A DNA stretch of 64,000 bases from Ancylobacter lacus (lineage in GTDB: Bacteria; Pseudomonadota; Alphaproteobacteria; Rhizobiales; Xanthobacteraceae), in NCBI RefSeq assembly GCF_018390635.1, contig NZ_JAHBGE010000063.1, forward strand, positions 62,001-126,000. Direction: 5' to 3'. Both the position numbers and the translations under genes were made by a program. Below the pieces are notes generated by a model. That model saw only the letters and a program-made list of their open reading frames with translations, was not told the DNA's origin and made no database searches. Shown here in pieces: positions 1-8,611 of the stretch (within the stretch, counting starts at the first letter, position 1; every line of letters begins with the position of its first letter).

Positions 1-1
1 G

Positions 2-124
2 AGCAAGGTGCAGTCCAGCCTCGAATCGCAGGGCACCGGCCAGGCCAAGGCGATCCAGAGCCGGATCGAGGCCGACGCGAAGAAGCAGGACGGTTCCGAC
101 CAGGGCAGCACCACCGGGCAGTGA
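2..124 (+). CDS. C-terminal end of an unidentified protein (partial)
   Basis: One open frame runs in from the left edge and stops at a TGA at 122-124. It gives 40 residues rich in Gln, Ser, Lys and Asp, with a low-complexity hydrophilic tail that ends DQGSTTGQ. No domain can be recognised and the start lies outside the window. It could be the tail of a small exported or stress-related protein, but nothing in the visible part decides this. The frame is supported only by codon usage and the clean stop. Confidence 0.45.
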   Translation, partial: SKVQSSLESQGTGQAKAIQSRIEADAKKQDGSDQGSTTGQ

Positions 125-565
125 GCCGCCGCCGGTCCGTCAGCGGTTCGCGTGCCGGCCGGCAGGCCGGTGCGTCCGGCATGGGCCGCACAGCGGGAGC
201 GGGGCCGCTTCGCCCCGAGCGGGCTTTTCGCACCAGCAGGACTCCCGGTTGGGCGGGCGGTTCGGGCGATCCGGGCATGGCGTGATCCCGGCTCGCGCCT
301 GGGCCGGGCGGTTGCGAGGCCGCCGACCCGCATTGCGCGTCTCCGTGCGCGCGGCGGCGGGCACCCGCGCCGGGCCGCTCTCCCGCCGTCCGGCACCGGC
401 GGCGGGCCGGTGCTAACGTCCTGTTCACCACGCTTCCGCCACCATGGGCGCGCATTTCAGGGATGACGTGCCTGATGAACCTGTTATGACGCCCCCCGCG
501 TGTCCGCCGTGACAAAAGAGCGGCCGCGAGGAACCCAAGAGCCGCTCACCCTCGAGTCCACCGCC
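125..565. other. Intergenic stretch without a recognisable gene
   Basis: About 440 GC-rich bases separate the partial gene from the aminotransferase. The open frames here have no family resemblance and poor starts. A weak hairpin (CCGGCC / GGCCGG around 155-170) lies just after the first gene but has no T-run. No promoter could be picked out with confidence. Confidence 0.5.
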
Positions 566-1783
566 ATGACCGATTTCCATCGCATCCGCCGGCTGCCGCC
601 CTACGTCTTCGAGCAGGTCAACCGGGTGAAGGCCGCTGCCCGCAATGGCGGCGCCGACATCGTGGACCTCGGCATGGGCAATCCCGATCTCGACGCGCCC
701 GCCCATGTGGTGGAGAAGCTGAAGGAAACCATCGGCCGTCCGCGCACCGACCGCTATTCCGCCTCGCGCGGCATCCCCGGCCTGCGCCGCGCCCAGGCGG
801 CCTATTACGGCCGCCGCTTCGGCGTGAAGGTCGACCCCGACAGGCACGTGGTCGCCACCCTCGGCTCGAAGGAGGGCTTCGCCAACATGGCGCAGGCCAT
901 CACCGCGCCGGGCGACGTCATCCTGGTGCCGAACCCGAGCTACCCCATCCATGCCTTCGGCTTCCTGATGGCGGGGGCGGCGATCCGCTCGGTGCCGTGC
1001 GAGCCGGGGCCGGAGTTCTTCCACGCGCTGGAGCGCGCGGTGGCGCATTCGATTCCCTCGCCGCTGGCGCTGGTTCTGTGCTACCCCTCGAACCCCACCG
1101 CCTGCGTCGCCGACCTCGATTTCTACCGCGACGTCGTCGCCTTCGCGAAGAAGCACGACCTCATCGTGCTCTCCGACCTCGCCTATTCCGAGGTCTATTT
1201 CGACGACGTGCCGCCCCCCTCGGTGCTGCAGGTGCCGGGCGCCATGGACGTGACGGTGGAGTTCACCTCCATGTCGAAGACCTTCTCCATGGCCGGCTGG
1301 CGCATGGGATTCGCGGTGGGCAACGAGCGGCTCATCGCGGCGCTGGCACGGGTGAAGTCCTATCTCGACTACGGCGCCTACACCCCGATCCAGGTCGCGG
1401 CCGCGGCCGCGCTGAACGGCCCGCAGGAGTGCATCGCCGAGATGCGCTCGGTCTACCGCAAGCGGCGCGACGTGCTGGTGGACAGCTTCGGCAAGGCGGG
1501 GTGGGAGATTCCGTCCCCCAGCGCCTCGATGTTCGCCTGGGCGCCGATTCCCGAGAAGTTCCGCCACCTCGGCAGCCTGGAGTTCGCCAAGCTGCTGATC
1601 GAGAAGGCGGATGTCGCGGTGGCCCCCGGTGTCGGCTTCGGCGAGCATGGCGACGGCTTCGTGCGCATCGCCATGGTGGAGAACGAGCAGCGTATCCGGC
1701 AGGCGGCGCGCAATGTCCGCCGCTTCCTTGAAACGGGCGCGGAAACATTGCACAACGTCGTTCCCCTCGCCGCGGCGCGCTGA
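566..1783 (+). CDS. Class I/II PLP-dependent aminotransferase (alanine/LL-DAP aminotransferase-like)
   Basis: This 405-residue fold-type I aminotransferase transfers an amino group between an amino acid and a 2-oxo acid in the cytoplasm. The N-terminus LPPYVFEQVN with DLGMGNPD, the NPSYP segment, YPSNPTA and the Schiff-base lysine in SMSKTFSMAGWR (Lys about 238) are typical of the AlaA/AlaC and LL-diaminopimelate aminotransferase group. I chose the ATG at 566 because MTDFHRIRRLPPYV matches the usual family start; the frame remains open upstream to 500. It lies 59 bases before hom, an arrangement common in Hyphomicrobiales, which suggests a role in aspartate-family or alanine metabolism. The exact substrate is not decided by sequence alone. 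Confidence 0.85.
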   Translation: MTDFHRIRRLPPYVFEQVNRVKAAARNGGADIVDLGMGNPDLDAPAHVVEKLKETIGRPRTDRYSASRGIPGLRRAQAAYYGRRFGVKVDPDRHVVATLGSKEGFANMAQAITAPGDVILVPNPSYPIHAFGFLMAGAAIRSVPCEPGPEFFHALERAVAHSIPSPLALVLCYPSNPTACVADLDFYRDVVAFAKKHDLIVLSDLAYSEVYFDDVPPPSVLQVPGAMDVTVEFTSMSKTFSMAGWRMGFAVGNERLIAALARVKSYLDYGAYTPIQVAAAAALNGPQECIAEMRSVYRKRRDVLVDSFGKAGWEIPSPSASMFAWAPIPEKFRHLGSLEFAKLLIEKADVAVAPGVGFGEHGDGFVRIAMVENEQRIRQAARNVRRFLETGAETLHNVVPLAAAR

Positions 1784-1842
1784 CGTCCGGGTCCCGATCC
1801 GGGCGGCGCCGTTCCTTCTGTCTGTTGCGTCCGGAAGTCCAC

Positions 1843-3162
1843 ATGGCGTCGCCCCTCAGGATTGGCTTGGCCGGCCTCGGCACGGTCGGGAGCGGGGTCG
1901 TTCGCATGCTTGCCCGTCGCCGCGACGAGATCGCGGCGCGTACCGGCCGCGCCGTCGAGGTGGTGGCCGTCAGCGCCCGCGACCGATCCCGCGACCGTGC
2001 CTGCGATCTCTCCCGCGTGCGCTGGTTCGACAATGCCGTCGACCTCGCCCGCGACCCCGACATCGATGTCTTCGTCGAGCTGATCGGCGGCCAGGCCGGC
2101 GCCGCAAAGGCGGCGGTCGAGGCTGCGCTCGCGGCCGGCAAGCCGGTGGTCACCGCCAACAAGGCGCTGCTCGCCCATCACGGCGTCGCGCTCGCCACTC
2201 TGGCCGAGGCGAAGGGCGTCGGGCTCTATTTCGAGGCCGCGGTCGCCGGCGGCATCCCCGTGGTGAAGACCCTGCGCGAGGCGCTGGTCGGCAACCGGAT
2301 CGAGCGGGTGTCCGGCATCCTCAACGGCACCTGCAACTTCATCCTCACCAAGATGCAGGACGAGGGCATCCCGTTCGAGGCGGTGCTCGCCGAGGCGCAG
2401 GCGCTCGGCTATGCCGAGGCCGACCCGACCTTCGACGTCGACGGCTTCGACACCGCCCACAAGCTCGCCATCCTCGCCAGCCTCGCCTTCGGCGTGACGC
2501 CCGACCCCGAGGCGATCCACGTCGAGGGCATCCGTTCCATCACGCTGGCCGACCTGAACGCCGCCGAGGAACTCGGCTACCGGGTGAAGCTGCTCGGCGT
2601 CGCCATGCGCACCGAGAGCGGAATCGAGCAGCGCGTCCATCCCACCATGGTGCCTAAACATTGGCCACTGGCGCAGGTCGCCGGCGTGACCAACGCGGTG
2701 GCGATCGACGGCGACGCGGTGGCGCTGACGCTGGTCGGGCCCGGCGCGGGCGGTGACGCCACCGCTTCGGCGGTGGTCTCCGACGTGTGCGATCTCGCCG
2801 CAGGGCGGGGTTGCGCGGCTTTCGGCGTGCGCGCGGCGGCGCTGCAGCCGGCCGGACGCGCCGCGATCCAGCGTCATGAGGGCGGCTACTACATCCGCCT
2901 CGCCGTGGTCGACCGGCCCGGAAGTGCGGCAACCATTGCCCGCCATATGGCCGAGCAGAACATTTCCCTCGAGTCCATAATGCAGCATCGGCGCGGCCGC
3001 CCCCATGGCGGCGACCGCCCGGACAGCGCGGACGACCCGGCGCCGGTGGTGCTCATCACCTACGCCACGACGGAAGACGCGGTGCGCCGGGCGATTGCCG
3101 CCATCGAGGCGGACGGGGTCATCACGGCCGCGCCGCAGATGATACGGATCGAGAAGGATTGA
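1843..3162 (+). CDS. hom: Homoserine dehydrogenase
   Basis: It reduces aspartate semialdehyde to homoserine with NAD(P)H, the branch point to threonine and methionine. The 439-residue product has the Rossmann loop GLAGLGTVGSG at its start, then VTANKALLAHHG, the FEAAVAGGIPVVKTLRE region, and GILNGTCNFILTKM followed by YAEADPTFDVDG, all hallmark homoserine dehydrogenase segments. A C-terminal ACT domain (about 350-439, starting YYIRLAVVDRPG) implies allosteric feedback, typically by threonine. The ATG at 1843 is preferred over an in-frame TTG at 1825. It is followed after 14 bases by glpX. Confidence 0.95.
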   Translation: MASPLRIGLAGLGTVGSGVVRMLARRRDEIAARTGRAVEVVAVSARDRSRDRACDLSRVRWFDNAVDLARDPDIDVFVELIGGQAGAAKAAVEAALAAGKPVVTANKALLAHHGVALATLAEAKGVGLYFEAAVAGGIPVVKTLREALVGNRIERVSGILNGTCNFILTKMQDEGIPFEAVLAEAQALGYAEADPTFDVDGFDTAHKLAILASLAFGVTPDPEAIHVEGIRSITLADLNAAEELGYRVKLLGVAMRTESGIEQRVHPTMVPKHWPLAQVAGVTNAVAIDGDAVALTLVGPGAGGDATASAVVSDVCDLAAGRGCAAFGVRAAALQPAGRAAIQRHEGGYYIRLAVVDRPGSAATIARHMAEQNISLESIMQHRRGRPHGGDRPDSADDPAPVVLITYATTEDAVRRAIAAIEADGVITAAPQMIRIEKD

Positions 3163-3176
3163 GAGGGGCTTTGACG

Positions 3177-4172
<996 letters not shown>

Positions 4173-4214
4173 GCGGCACCGGCCGCCGGTGGCGGGTGGG
4201 TGAGCGAAGAGACG

Positions 4215-4240
4215 AGGGGCGCTGCGGCGCCCCTTTGCTT
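4215..4240 (+). terminator. Probable intrinsic terminator after glpX
   Basis: A perfect 8-bp stem AGGGGCGC / GCGCCCCT with a TGCG loop is followed by a short T-rich tail (TTTGCTTTT), 43 bases after the glpX stop. Confidence 0.75.
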
Positions 4241-4505
4241 TTCCGGGGGACGGCCGCATGCCGGCGGCCGCTGGCGGCGGCGGACGTGCCAACGGGAAGG
4301 GTTTGGGCACGGAGGGGGCTGGGAAGGGCTTGGGCCGGGCTCCGGTGTTCTGTATACCAGTAGCGCCGGCTGGCGCCCCGAGGGGCGCCAGGGCCGGCCG
4401 ACGTTCCCGACGGGGCGTGAGGGGTTGGTCGGCGCCGCGACGGCGCCCGCACCGACCGGCGCCCCGGGCCGGGCGCAAGGACAATGTTGCAAGAGGAAAG
4501 ATCCA

Positions 4506-4868
4506 ATGGCCGTTTCCCAGATCTACAAGGGCCACGACACCCCGCTGGTCCCGCTGCTCGCCCAGTTCGACGCGCTGCTGCTGGCGGATGATTATGCCGG
4601 CGTGGCCAAGGCCCTTGCCGACTTCCTGGAGGCGAACCCGACCTCGCGCTATCTCGCGCTGGAGCCGGTGCCCTTCAAGATCAGCACCTATCTCACCAAG
4701 AAGTACGGCTCCTCCTCGGCGGTGACCACCTTCACCCTGCGCCGCTCGACCTGGGCGACCGAGGTGCAGAACGCGCTGGCCGCCGGTCCTGATGCCTTCG
4801 TCGCGCTGATGAAGGAGATCGACACCCAGGTCGCCGAGATCACCAAGGCCGCCAAGAAGCTGAGCTGA
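4506..4868 (+). CDS. Small conserved-looking protein of unknown function
   Basis: This 120-residue soluble protein has no recognisable signal peptide or membrane segment. The ATG at 4506 follows a GAGGAAAG-type ribosome site (CAAGAGGAAAG). The sequence looks like a compact alpha-helical domain: FDALLLADDYAGVAKALADFLE, then a Lys-rich middle, then a helical C-terminus EIDTQVAEITKAAKKLS. I do not recognise the family. It stands alone between two terminators (4215-4240 and 4945-4976), so it is probably a monocistronic gene with its own promoter. Its codon usage matches its neighbours. Confidence 0.7.
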   Translation: MAVSQIYKGHDTPLVPLLAQFDALLLADDYAGVAKALADFLEANPTSRYLALEPVPFKISTYLTKKYGSSSAVTTFTLRRSTWATEVQNALAAGPDAFVALMKEIDTQVAEITKAAKKLS

Positions 4869-4944
4869 GCCGATCCAGCCGAGCGGGCGCGCCGGCGCGG
4901 GCGCCGTCTCCCCGCCGGCGCCCGTCGCGCCCATCATCCCGATG

Positions 4945-4976
4945 AACCCGGCCGGAGCCTCCGCGCCGGGTTTTTC
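4945..4976 (+). terminator. Intrinsic terminator
   Basis: AACCCGGC pairs with GCCGGGTT across a 12-base loop, and a run of T follows (TTTTTCG). It sits between the 120-residue gene and the convergent hydrolase gene and should end transcription of the former. Confidence 0.8.
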
Positions 4977-4988
4977 GTTCCGGCCGGC

Positions 4989-5717
4989 TCAGCCGGCGGC
5001 GGCCGCCGCCGCCCGCAGATCGGCCACCGTCCGGCCGCGCCCGCCCATGAAGAAGTCGACGCCGACCTGCACCATGTGCGGCTGCGAGGCGTGGGGGCCG
5101 TCATATTCGAGATAGAGCAGGTCGTAGCCCGCCGCCCGCAGCTTGGCGGCATGGGAGCGGCCGGCGGTGTCGATCGGGGTCTGGGTGTCCTGCCGGCCAT
5201 GGGCGATGAACACCTTGGGCTCGCCCTCCTGCGCCAGCACCGTCATGAAGCCGGCGGAAAAGGCCATGATATGGGTGACGATGCGCCCGTTGGAGAGGCC
5301 GGTGGAAAGCGAGTAGCTGCCGCCGTCGGAATGGCCGGCAAAGGCGAAATGGGTGGGGTCGAGCGTGAAGCGCGAGGCGACCCAGTCGAGCGCGATGTCC
5401 AGCCGCTCGCGGTCCGGCCCGTTGCCGGCGATCACGATGTCCCAGGTCGGCAGCAGCGACTGCGGCACCAGCAGCAGGAAGCCGCGCTGCTCGGCGTGGC
5501 GGCGCAGGATGGGCATGATCTTCTCGGCGCTGCCGCCGCCGCCGTGGAACAGCGTCACCAGCGGAGTGGGGCGCGCGGGGTCGACGCCTTCCGGCACCAC
5601 CAGCACATAATCGCGCTCGGCGAACAGGCCGGTGTCGTGCCGGCCGGGCGGCAGCGCCGGCTCGGTCGGGGCGTGATGCTGGAAGGTGAGGCGGCCGGCG
5701 AGGGAGAGATCGAACAT
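4989..5717 (-). CDS. Alpha/beta hydrolase, phospholipase/carboxylesterase type
   Basis: This 242-residue cytoplasmic serine hydrolase belongs to the family of small carboxylesterases and dienelactone-hydrolase-like enzymes. The oxyanion region LVTLFHGGGGSAE, the nucleophile elbow GHSDGG (Ser about 130), an aspartate in HGRQDTQTP (about 177) and a histidine in YDGPHAS (about 209) form a complete catalytic triad. The start at MFDLSLAGRL gives a family-length protein; the frame stays open upstream but that part has a biased composition. It converges on the small gene at 4506 and has no obvious operon partner. The substrate is unknown. Confidence 0.8.
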   Translation of the reverse strand: MFDLSLAGRLTFQHHAPTEPALPPGRHDTGLFAERDYVLVVPEGVDPARPTPLVTLFHGGGGSAEKIMPILRRHAEQRGFLLLVPQSLLPTWDIVIAGNGPDRERLDIALDWVASRFTLDPTHFAFAGHSDGGSYSLSTGLSNGRIVTHIMAFSAGFMTVLAQEGEPKVFIAHGRQDTQTPIDTAGRSHAAKLRAAGYDLLYLEYDGPHASQPHMVQVGVDFFMGGRGRTVADLRAAAAAAG

Positions 5718-6064
5718 GGCGCCACCATAGTGGCGGCGACGGCCGCGGCAAGATCGGGCCGCCGGCCGCGGCGTCGCAGGCCCGTCGCCCGGCGTGCTGG
5801 CCGCGCCCGGGGCTCGTGCTTCTCCGGGAGGCCGCGCCCGGCCGGGCCGGAGCGGACGAATCGCCCGGGCCGCGATCCCGCGCTTGCGGTCCCGTCGCGT
5901 GCGATCCATCATCTATGACAATGATTGCGGCGTCATGATGAGTATTCCATGTGCTGGCCGCAGGGCTGGTATAACCAGTTCCGCTTTGGCGGTGGCGCCG
6001 CTTCGGTCTATCTCCTGTCCCACGCGACGGACCCGCCCCGGGGCCGGCGCTACCGTGGTGCCCC
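5718..6064. other. Divergent intergenic region with operator-like dyads
   Basis: About 350 bases lie between two divergent genes. The first 200 are featureless and GC-rich. A lower-GC island at about 5907-5980 contains CATCAT and ATGATG arms and the exact dyad CTGGTATAACCAG described separately. No gene is seen here. Confidence 0.5.
5966..5978 (+). promoter_or_regulatory. GntR/FadR-like operator candidate overlapping a TATAAC element
   Basis: CTGGTATAACCAG is a perfect 5-3-5 dyad of the TGGTnnnACCA form recognised by FadR-subfamily GntR regulators. TATAAC inside it could be a -10 element. It lies 87 bases before the EamA transporter start. No GntR gene is nearby, so assignment is by pattern only. 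Confidence 0.4.
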
Positions 6065-6928
6065 ATGCCTTTCAGAGACAAGCTGCTCGCCCTCGCCGTG
6101 GTCTGCGCGTGGGCGCTCAACATCATCATCGTCAAGCTCGGCACCGCGGAAATTCCGCCCATCTTCATGAGCGCGCTGCGCTTCTTCCTCGTGGCGGCGC
6201 TGGTGACGCCGTTCGTGCGGCTGAGCCGGGAGCAGCTTCCCTGGGTCATGCTGGTGTCCGTCACCTTCGGCATCCTGCATTTCGGCCTGCTGTTCATCGC
6301 GCTCTCCATGGCCGAGGCCGGCACCAGCTCGATCGTGGTGCAGCTCGGCGCCCCCATCGCCACCGTGCTGGCCTGCATCTTCCTGAAGGAGCGGCTCGGC
6401 GCGGTGAAGGTCGCGGGGCTGGCGCTGTCGGTGCTCGGCATCGTGGTGCTGGCGGCCGGGCCGACCCTGCCGGGGCCGCTGGCGCTCTCGCTGCTGATGG
6501 TCAGCGCGGCGGGCTGGGCGGTGACCAACCTCATCGTCAAGACCATGCCGGCCATCCGGCCGCTGACCATGATGGGCTGGTCCTCGCTGTTTGCCGCGCC
6601 GCAGCTCCTGCTCGCCTCGCTGCTGCTCGAGCATGGCCAGTGGGCCTCGCTGGAGGTCGCGACCTGGCATGGCTGGCTGTCGATCGTCTACAGCGCGGTG
6701 ATGTCGTCCATCATCGCCTATGGCATCTGGTACTGGCTGCTGCAGCGGCACCCCATCAATACGGTGGTGCCCTATTCCATGCTGAACCCGCTGCTGAGCG
6801 TGCTGTTCGGCATCGTGCTGATCGGCGAGCTGCCGGCGCCGATCAAGCTGGTCGGCGCGCTGGTGATGATGGCCGGCGTGGCGCTGGTGCTGCGCCCGGC
6901 GGCCGAGCCGGTGGCCGGCCGGGCCTGA
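6065..6928 (+). CDS. EamA/DMT-family transporter
   Basis: This 287-residue inner-membrane protein has about ten predicted membrane helices arranged as two EamA repeats, as in drug/metabolite transporters (RhaT/YddG/EamA type). The N-terminal repeat begins LLALAVVCAWALNIIIVKLG. The second repeat carries the typical SPVIAVLLG-like segment seen here as PYSMLNPLLSVLFGIVLIGE, followed by a final GALVMMAGVALVL helix. Family members export amino acids or other small metabolites. Nothing in the sequence fixes the substrate. The gene is monocistronic, divergent from the hydrolase and preceded by an operator-like dyad. Confidence 0.88.
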   Translation: MPFRDKLLALAVVCAWALNIIIVKLGTAEIPPIFMSALRFFLVAALVTPFVRLSREQLPWVMLVSVTFGILHFGLLFIALSMAEAGTSSIVVQLGAPIATVLACIFLKERLGAVKVAGLALSVLGIVVLAAGPTLPGPLALSLLMVSAAGWAVTNLIVKTMPAIRPLTMMGWSSLFAAPQLLLASLLLEHGQWASLEVATWHGWLSIVYSAVMSSIIAYGIWYWLLQRHPINTVVPYSMLNPLLSVLFGIVLIGELPAPIKLVGALVMMAGVALVLRPAAEPVAGRA

Positions 6929-6932
6929 CCCG

Positions 6933-6954
6933 GCGGGCGGCGCGTGCCGCCCGC
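6933..6954. repeat. Perfect 9-bp stem-loop after the transporter gene
   Basis: GCGGGCGGC pairs with GCCGCCCGC around a GCGT loop, five bases after the transporter stop. There is no T-run, so it may be a rho-dependent or bidirectional end signal between convergent genes. Confidence 0.5.
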
Positions 6955-6987
6955 GACGTCATACGGTTGCGGCGCGTGCCGCCCGCG
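6939..6987. repeat. 17-bp direct repeat pair
   Basis: GGCGCGTGCCGCCCGCG occurs at 6939-6955 and again at 6971-6987, a 32-base period. Both copies lie in the short gap between two convergent genes. The first copy overlaps the stem-loop. Confidence 0.6.
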
Positions 6988-7018
6988 TCGTCGTCCGGCT
7001 GCGCCCCGGCGGGGTGCC

Positions 7019-8395
7019 TCATTTCGCCTTCAGGAACTCCCCGACCTCGAGCAGGATCAGCTCGTTGTCGTCCGCCTTGTTGGGCTCGCGGCTCGACGAG
7101 AAGGGCAGGTTGTTGTCGTTGCCGACCACGATGTGGGTGTCGTCCACCACGTCGACATCCTCGATGGTGAAGAACGGGAAGGTCAGCACCCCCTCGTTCA
7201 GCGGCTTGCGCGCCAGCCCGTCGGGGTCGGCGATCCTCATCAGGTCGATATGGCCGATCTTGCGGACCTCCTTGCCGGCATTGGCGTCGGTCAGCTCGAT
7301 CTTCACCACGCGCTTGAAGCGGGCGATGTCGTGGAAGCAGTCCGGCCGCTTCTGGCCCTCGGGGCAGGCCCTGTCGGCGGTGCCCTCGCCATTGTCGCGC
7401 TCGATGATCAGGCCGGTGGTGGCGTCGATCATGTTGAAGTCGCCGATGGCGTTACCGTTCTTCGCCAGCGGGTAGTGCCAGAAGCGGCCGGTCCAGCGGC
7501 CGGCGGCGACGTCGAATTCGAGAATGGGCAGCACCTCGCGGCCCTCCGCGTCCTTCTGCCAGCCCTTGGCGGCGGGGTCCCAGAGCGGGCCTTCCAGCAG
7601 TGCATAGAGGAAGCGGCCGTCCTTCGAGGCCGCCACGCCCTCGAAGCCCTTGGAGCGGCGGGCGTTGAACGTGCCGGTCGCGTCCGGCGTCGAGGGAGAG
7701 GCAACCTGGTAGTTGTCGGGCGAGCGCACCGGGGTGTCCCCGGCCATGGTCTCGAACACCGCCTGGATCCGGCCGGAAAGGTCGGCCTTCAGCACATAGG
7801 GGCCGAACTCCTCGCCGATCCACAGCGTGTCGCCGAGGATCTGGAAGCTCTCGGGGTCGAAATCGGCGCCGGTGAGGTAACGCGCCGCAGTGCCCTCGTG
7901 GACGATGCGGAACGGCACCTTCTTGTCGGGGTCGCGCAGGAACACCGTCTCCAGCCGCTCGAAGCGGCCGGTCTTCCAGTCGATCCGGTAGCGGTTGAGA
8001 TAGAGCGCGGAATCCGGGCTGTTGGCGCGGGAGCCGAAGCCGTTGTCGGTGAGAATCCAGAACGTGCCGTCCGGCATGGTCTTGATGCCGGAGTGGCCCT
8101 GCAGCGGCTGGCCGGCAAAGGGCAGCGCGATGCCGGTGGGCCGCCCGGCGGAGGTGCCCTCCACCGTGCCGAGCGCCTCGACCCGCTTGCCGGTGGTGTA
8201 TTTGCCGGCGTTCTTCAGGTCGGCGGGCGCATCGTCCGGCATGGTGATGAGGCTGTTCGCCGGCAGCACGGCGTGGCCGGCCAGCGTCGCGGGAAAGGCG
8301 GCGTCGTCGGCGCGGGCGGGCAGGGCGGTCATCGCGGCGGACGCGATGCCGGCGAGAAGAAGCGCGCGCAGGCTGGGTCGGGGCGAGCGGGTCAT
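7019..8395 (-). CDS. Exported esterase-like-activity-of-phytase family protein
   Basis: This 458-residue protein begins with a clear Sec signal peptide (MTRSPRPSLRALLLAGIASA... ending at ALPARA, about residue 29). The remainder matches the phytase-like esterase family (PF13449): a beta-propeller-like protein with repeats such as GHSGIKTMPDGTFWILTDNGFG, GEEFGPYVLKADLSG, EGVAASKDGRFLYALLEG and EDVDVVDDTHIVVGNDNN. It should act in the periplasm or outside the cell, on phosphate or other esters. A PHO-box-like double repeat lies 67 bases upstream, which fits a phosphate-scavenging role. The activity is known only loosely for the family. Confidence 0.85.
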   Translation of the reverse strand: MTRSPRPSLRALLLAGIASAAMTALPARADDAAFPATLAGHAVLPANSLITMPDDAPADLKNAGKYTTGKRVEALGTVEGTSAGRPTGIALPFAGQPLQGHSGIKTMPDGTFWILTDNGFGSRANSPDSALYLNRYRIDWKTGRFERLETVFLRDPDKKVPFRIVHEGTAARYLTGADFDPESFQILGDTLWIGEEFGPYVLKADLSGRIQAVFETMAGDTPVRSPDNYQVASPSTPDATGTFNARRSKGFEGVAASKDGRFLYALLEGPLWDPAAKGWQKDAEGREVLPILEFDVAAGRWTGRFWHYPLAKNGNAIGDFNMIDATTGLIIERDNGEGTADRACPEGQKRPDCFHDIARFKRVVKIELTDANAGKEVRKIGHIDLMRIADPDGLARKPLNEGVLTFPFFTIEDVDVVDDTHIVVGNDNNLPFSSSREPNKADDNELILLEVGEFLKAK

Positions 8396-8461
8396 GAAGG
8401 CCTCCTCCGTGGCTGAGCCTGTGCTCTTGCCGCCGCGCCATGTCGTCGGCGCAACGAGGCG

Positions 8462-8479
8462 ATGACGCCGCGATGACGG
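8462..8479 (-). promoter_or_regulatory. PHO-box-like direct repeat
   Basis: Read on the minus strand it is CCGTCAT-CGCG-GCGTCAT, two 7-base half sites separated by 4 bases. This is the 11-base periodicity of the PhoB box (CTGTCAT-N4-CTGTCAT). A third TCGTCAG half site lies just upstream. It precedes the phytase-like gene by 67 bases. Confidence 0.5.
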
Positions 8480-8611
8480 CCTGACGATAGGTCATTGGGC
8501 ACCGGCGGGTGAACATTCCCGGCGGTCGGTGGCGGCGGTTGCGCCGGCTCCGCGTCCGTTCCGACGGCAAGGCTCTCGACGCGCGGGCGCGGTTCAGGCT
8601 CTATCTCGGCG

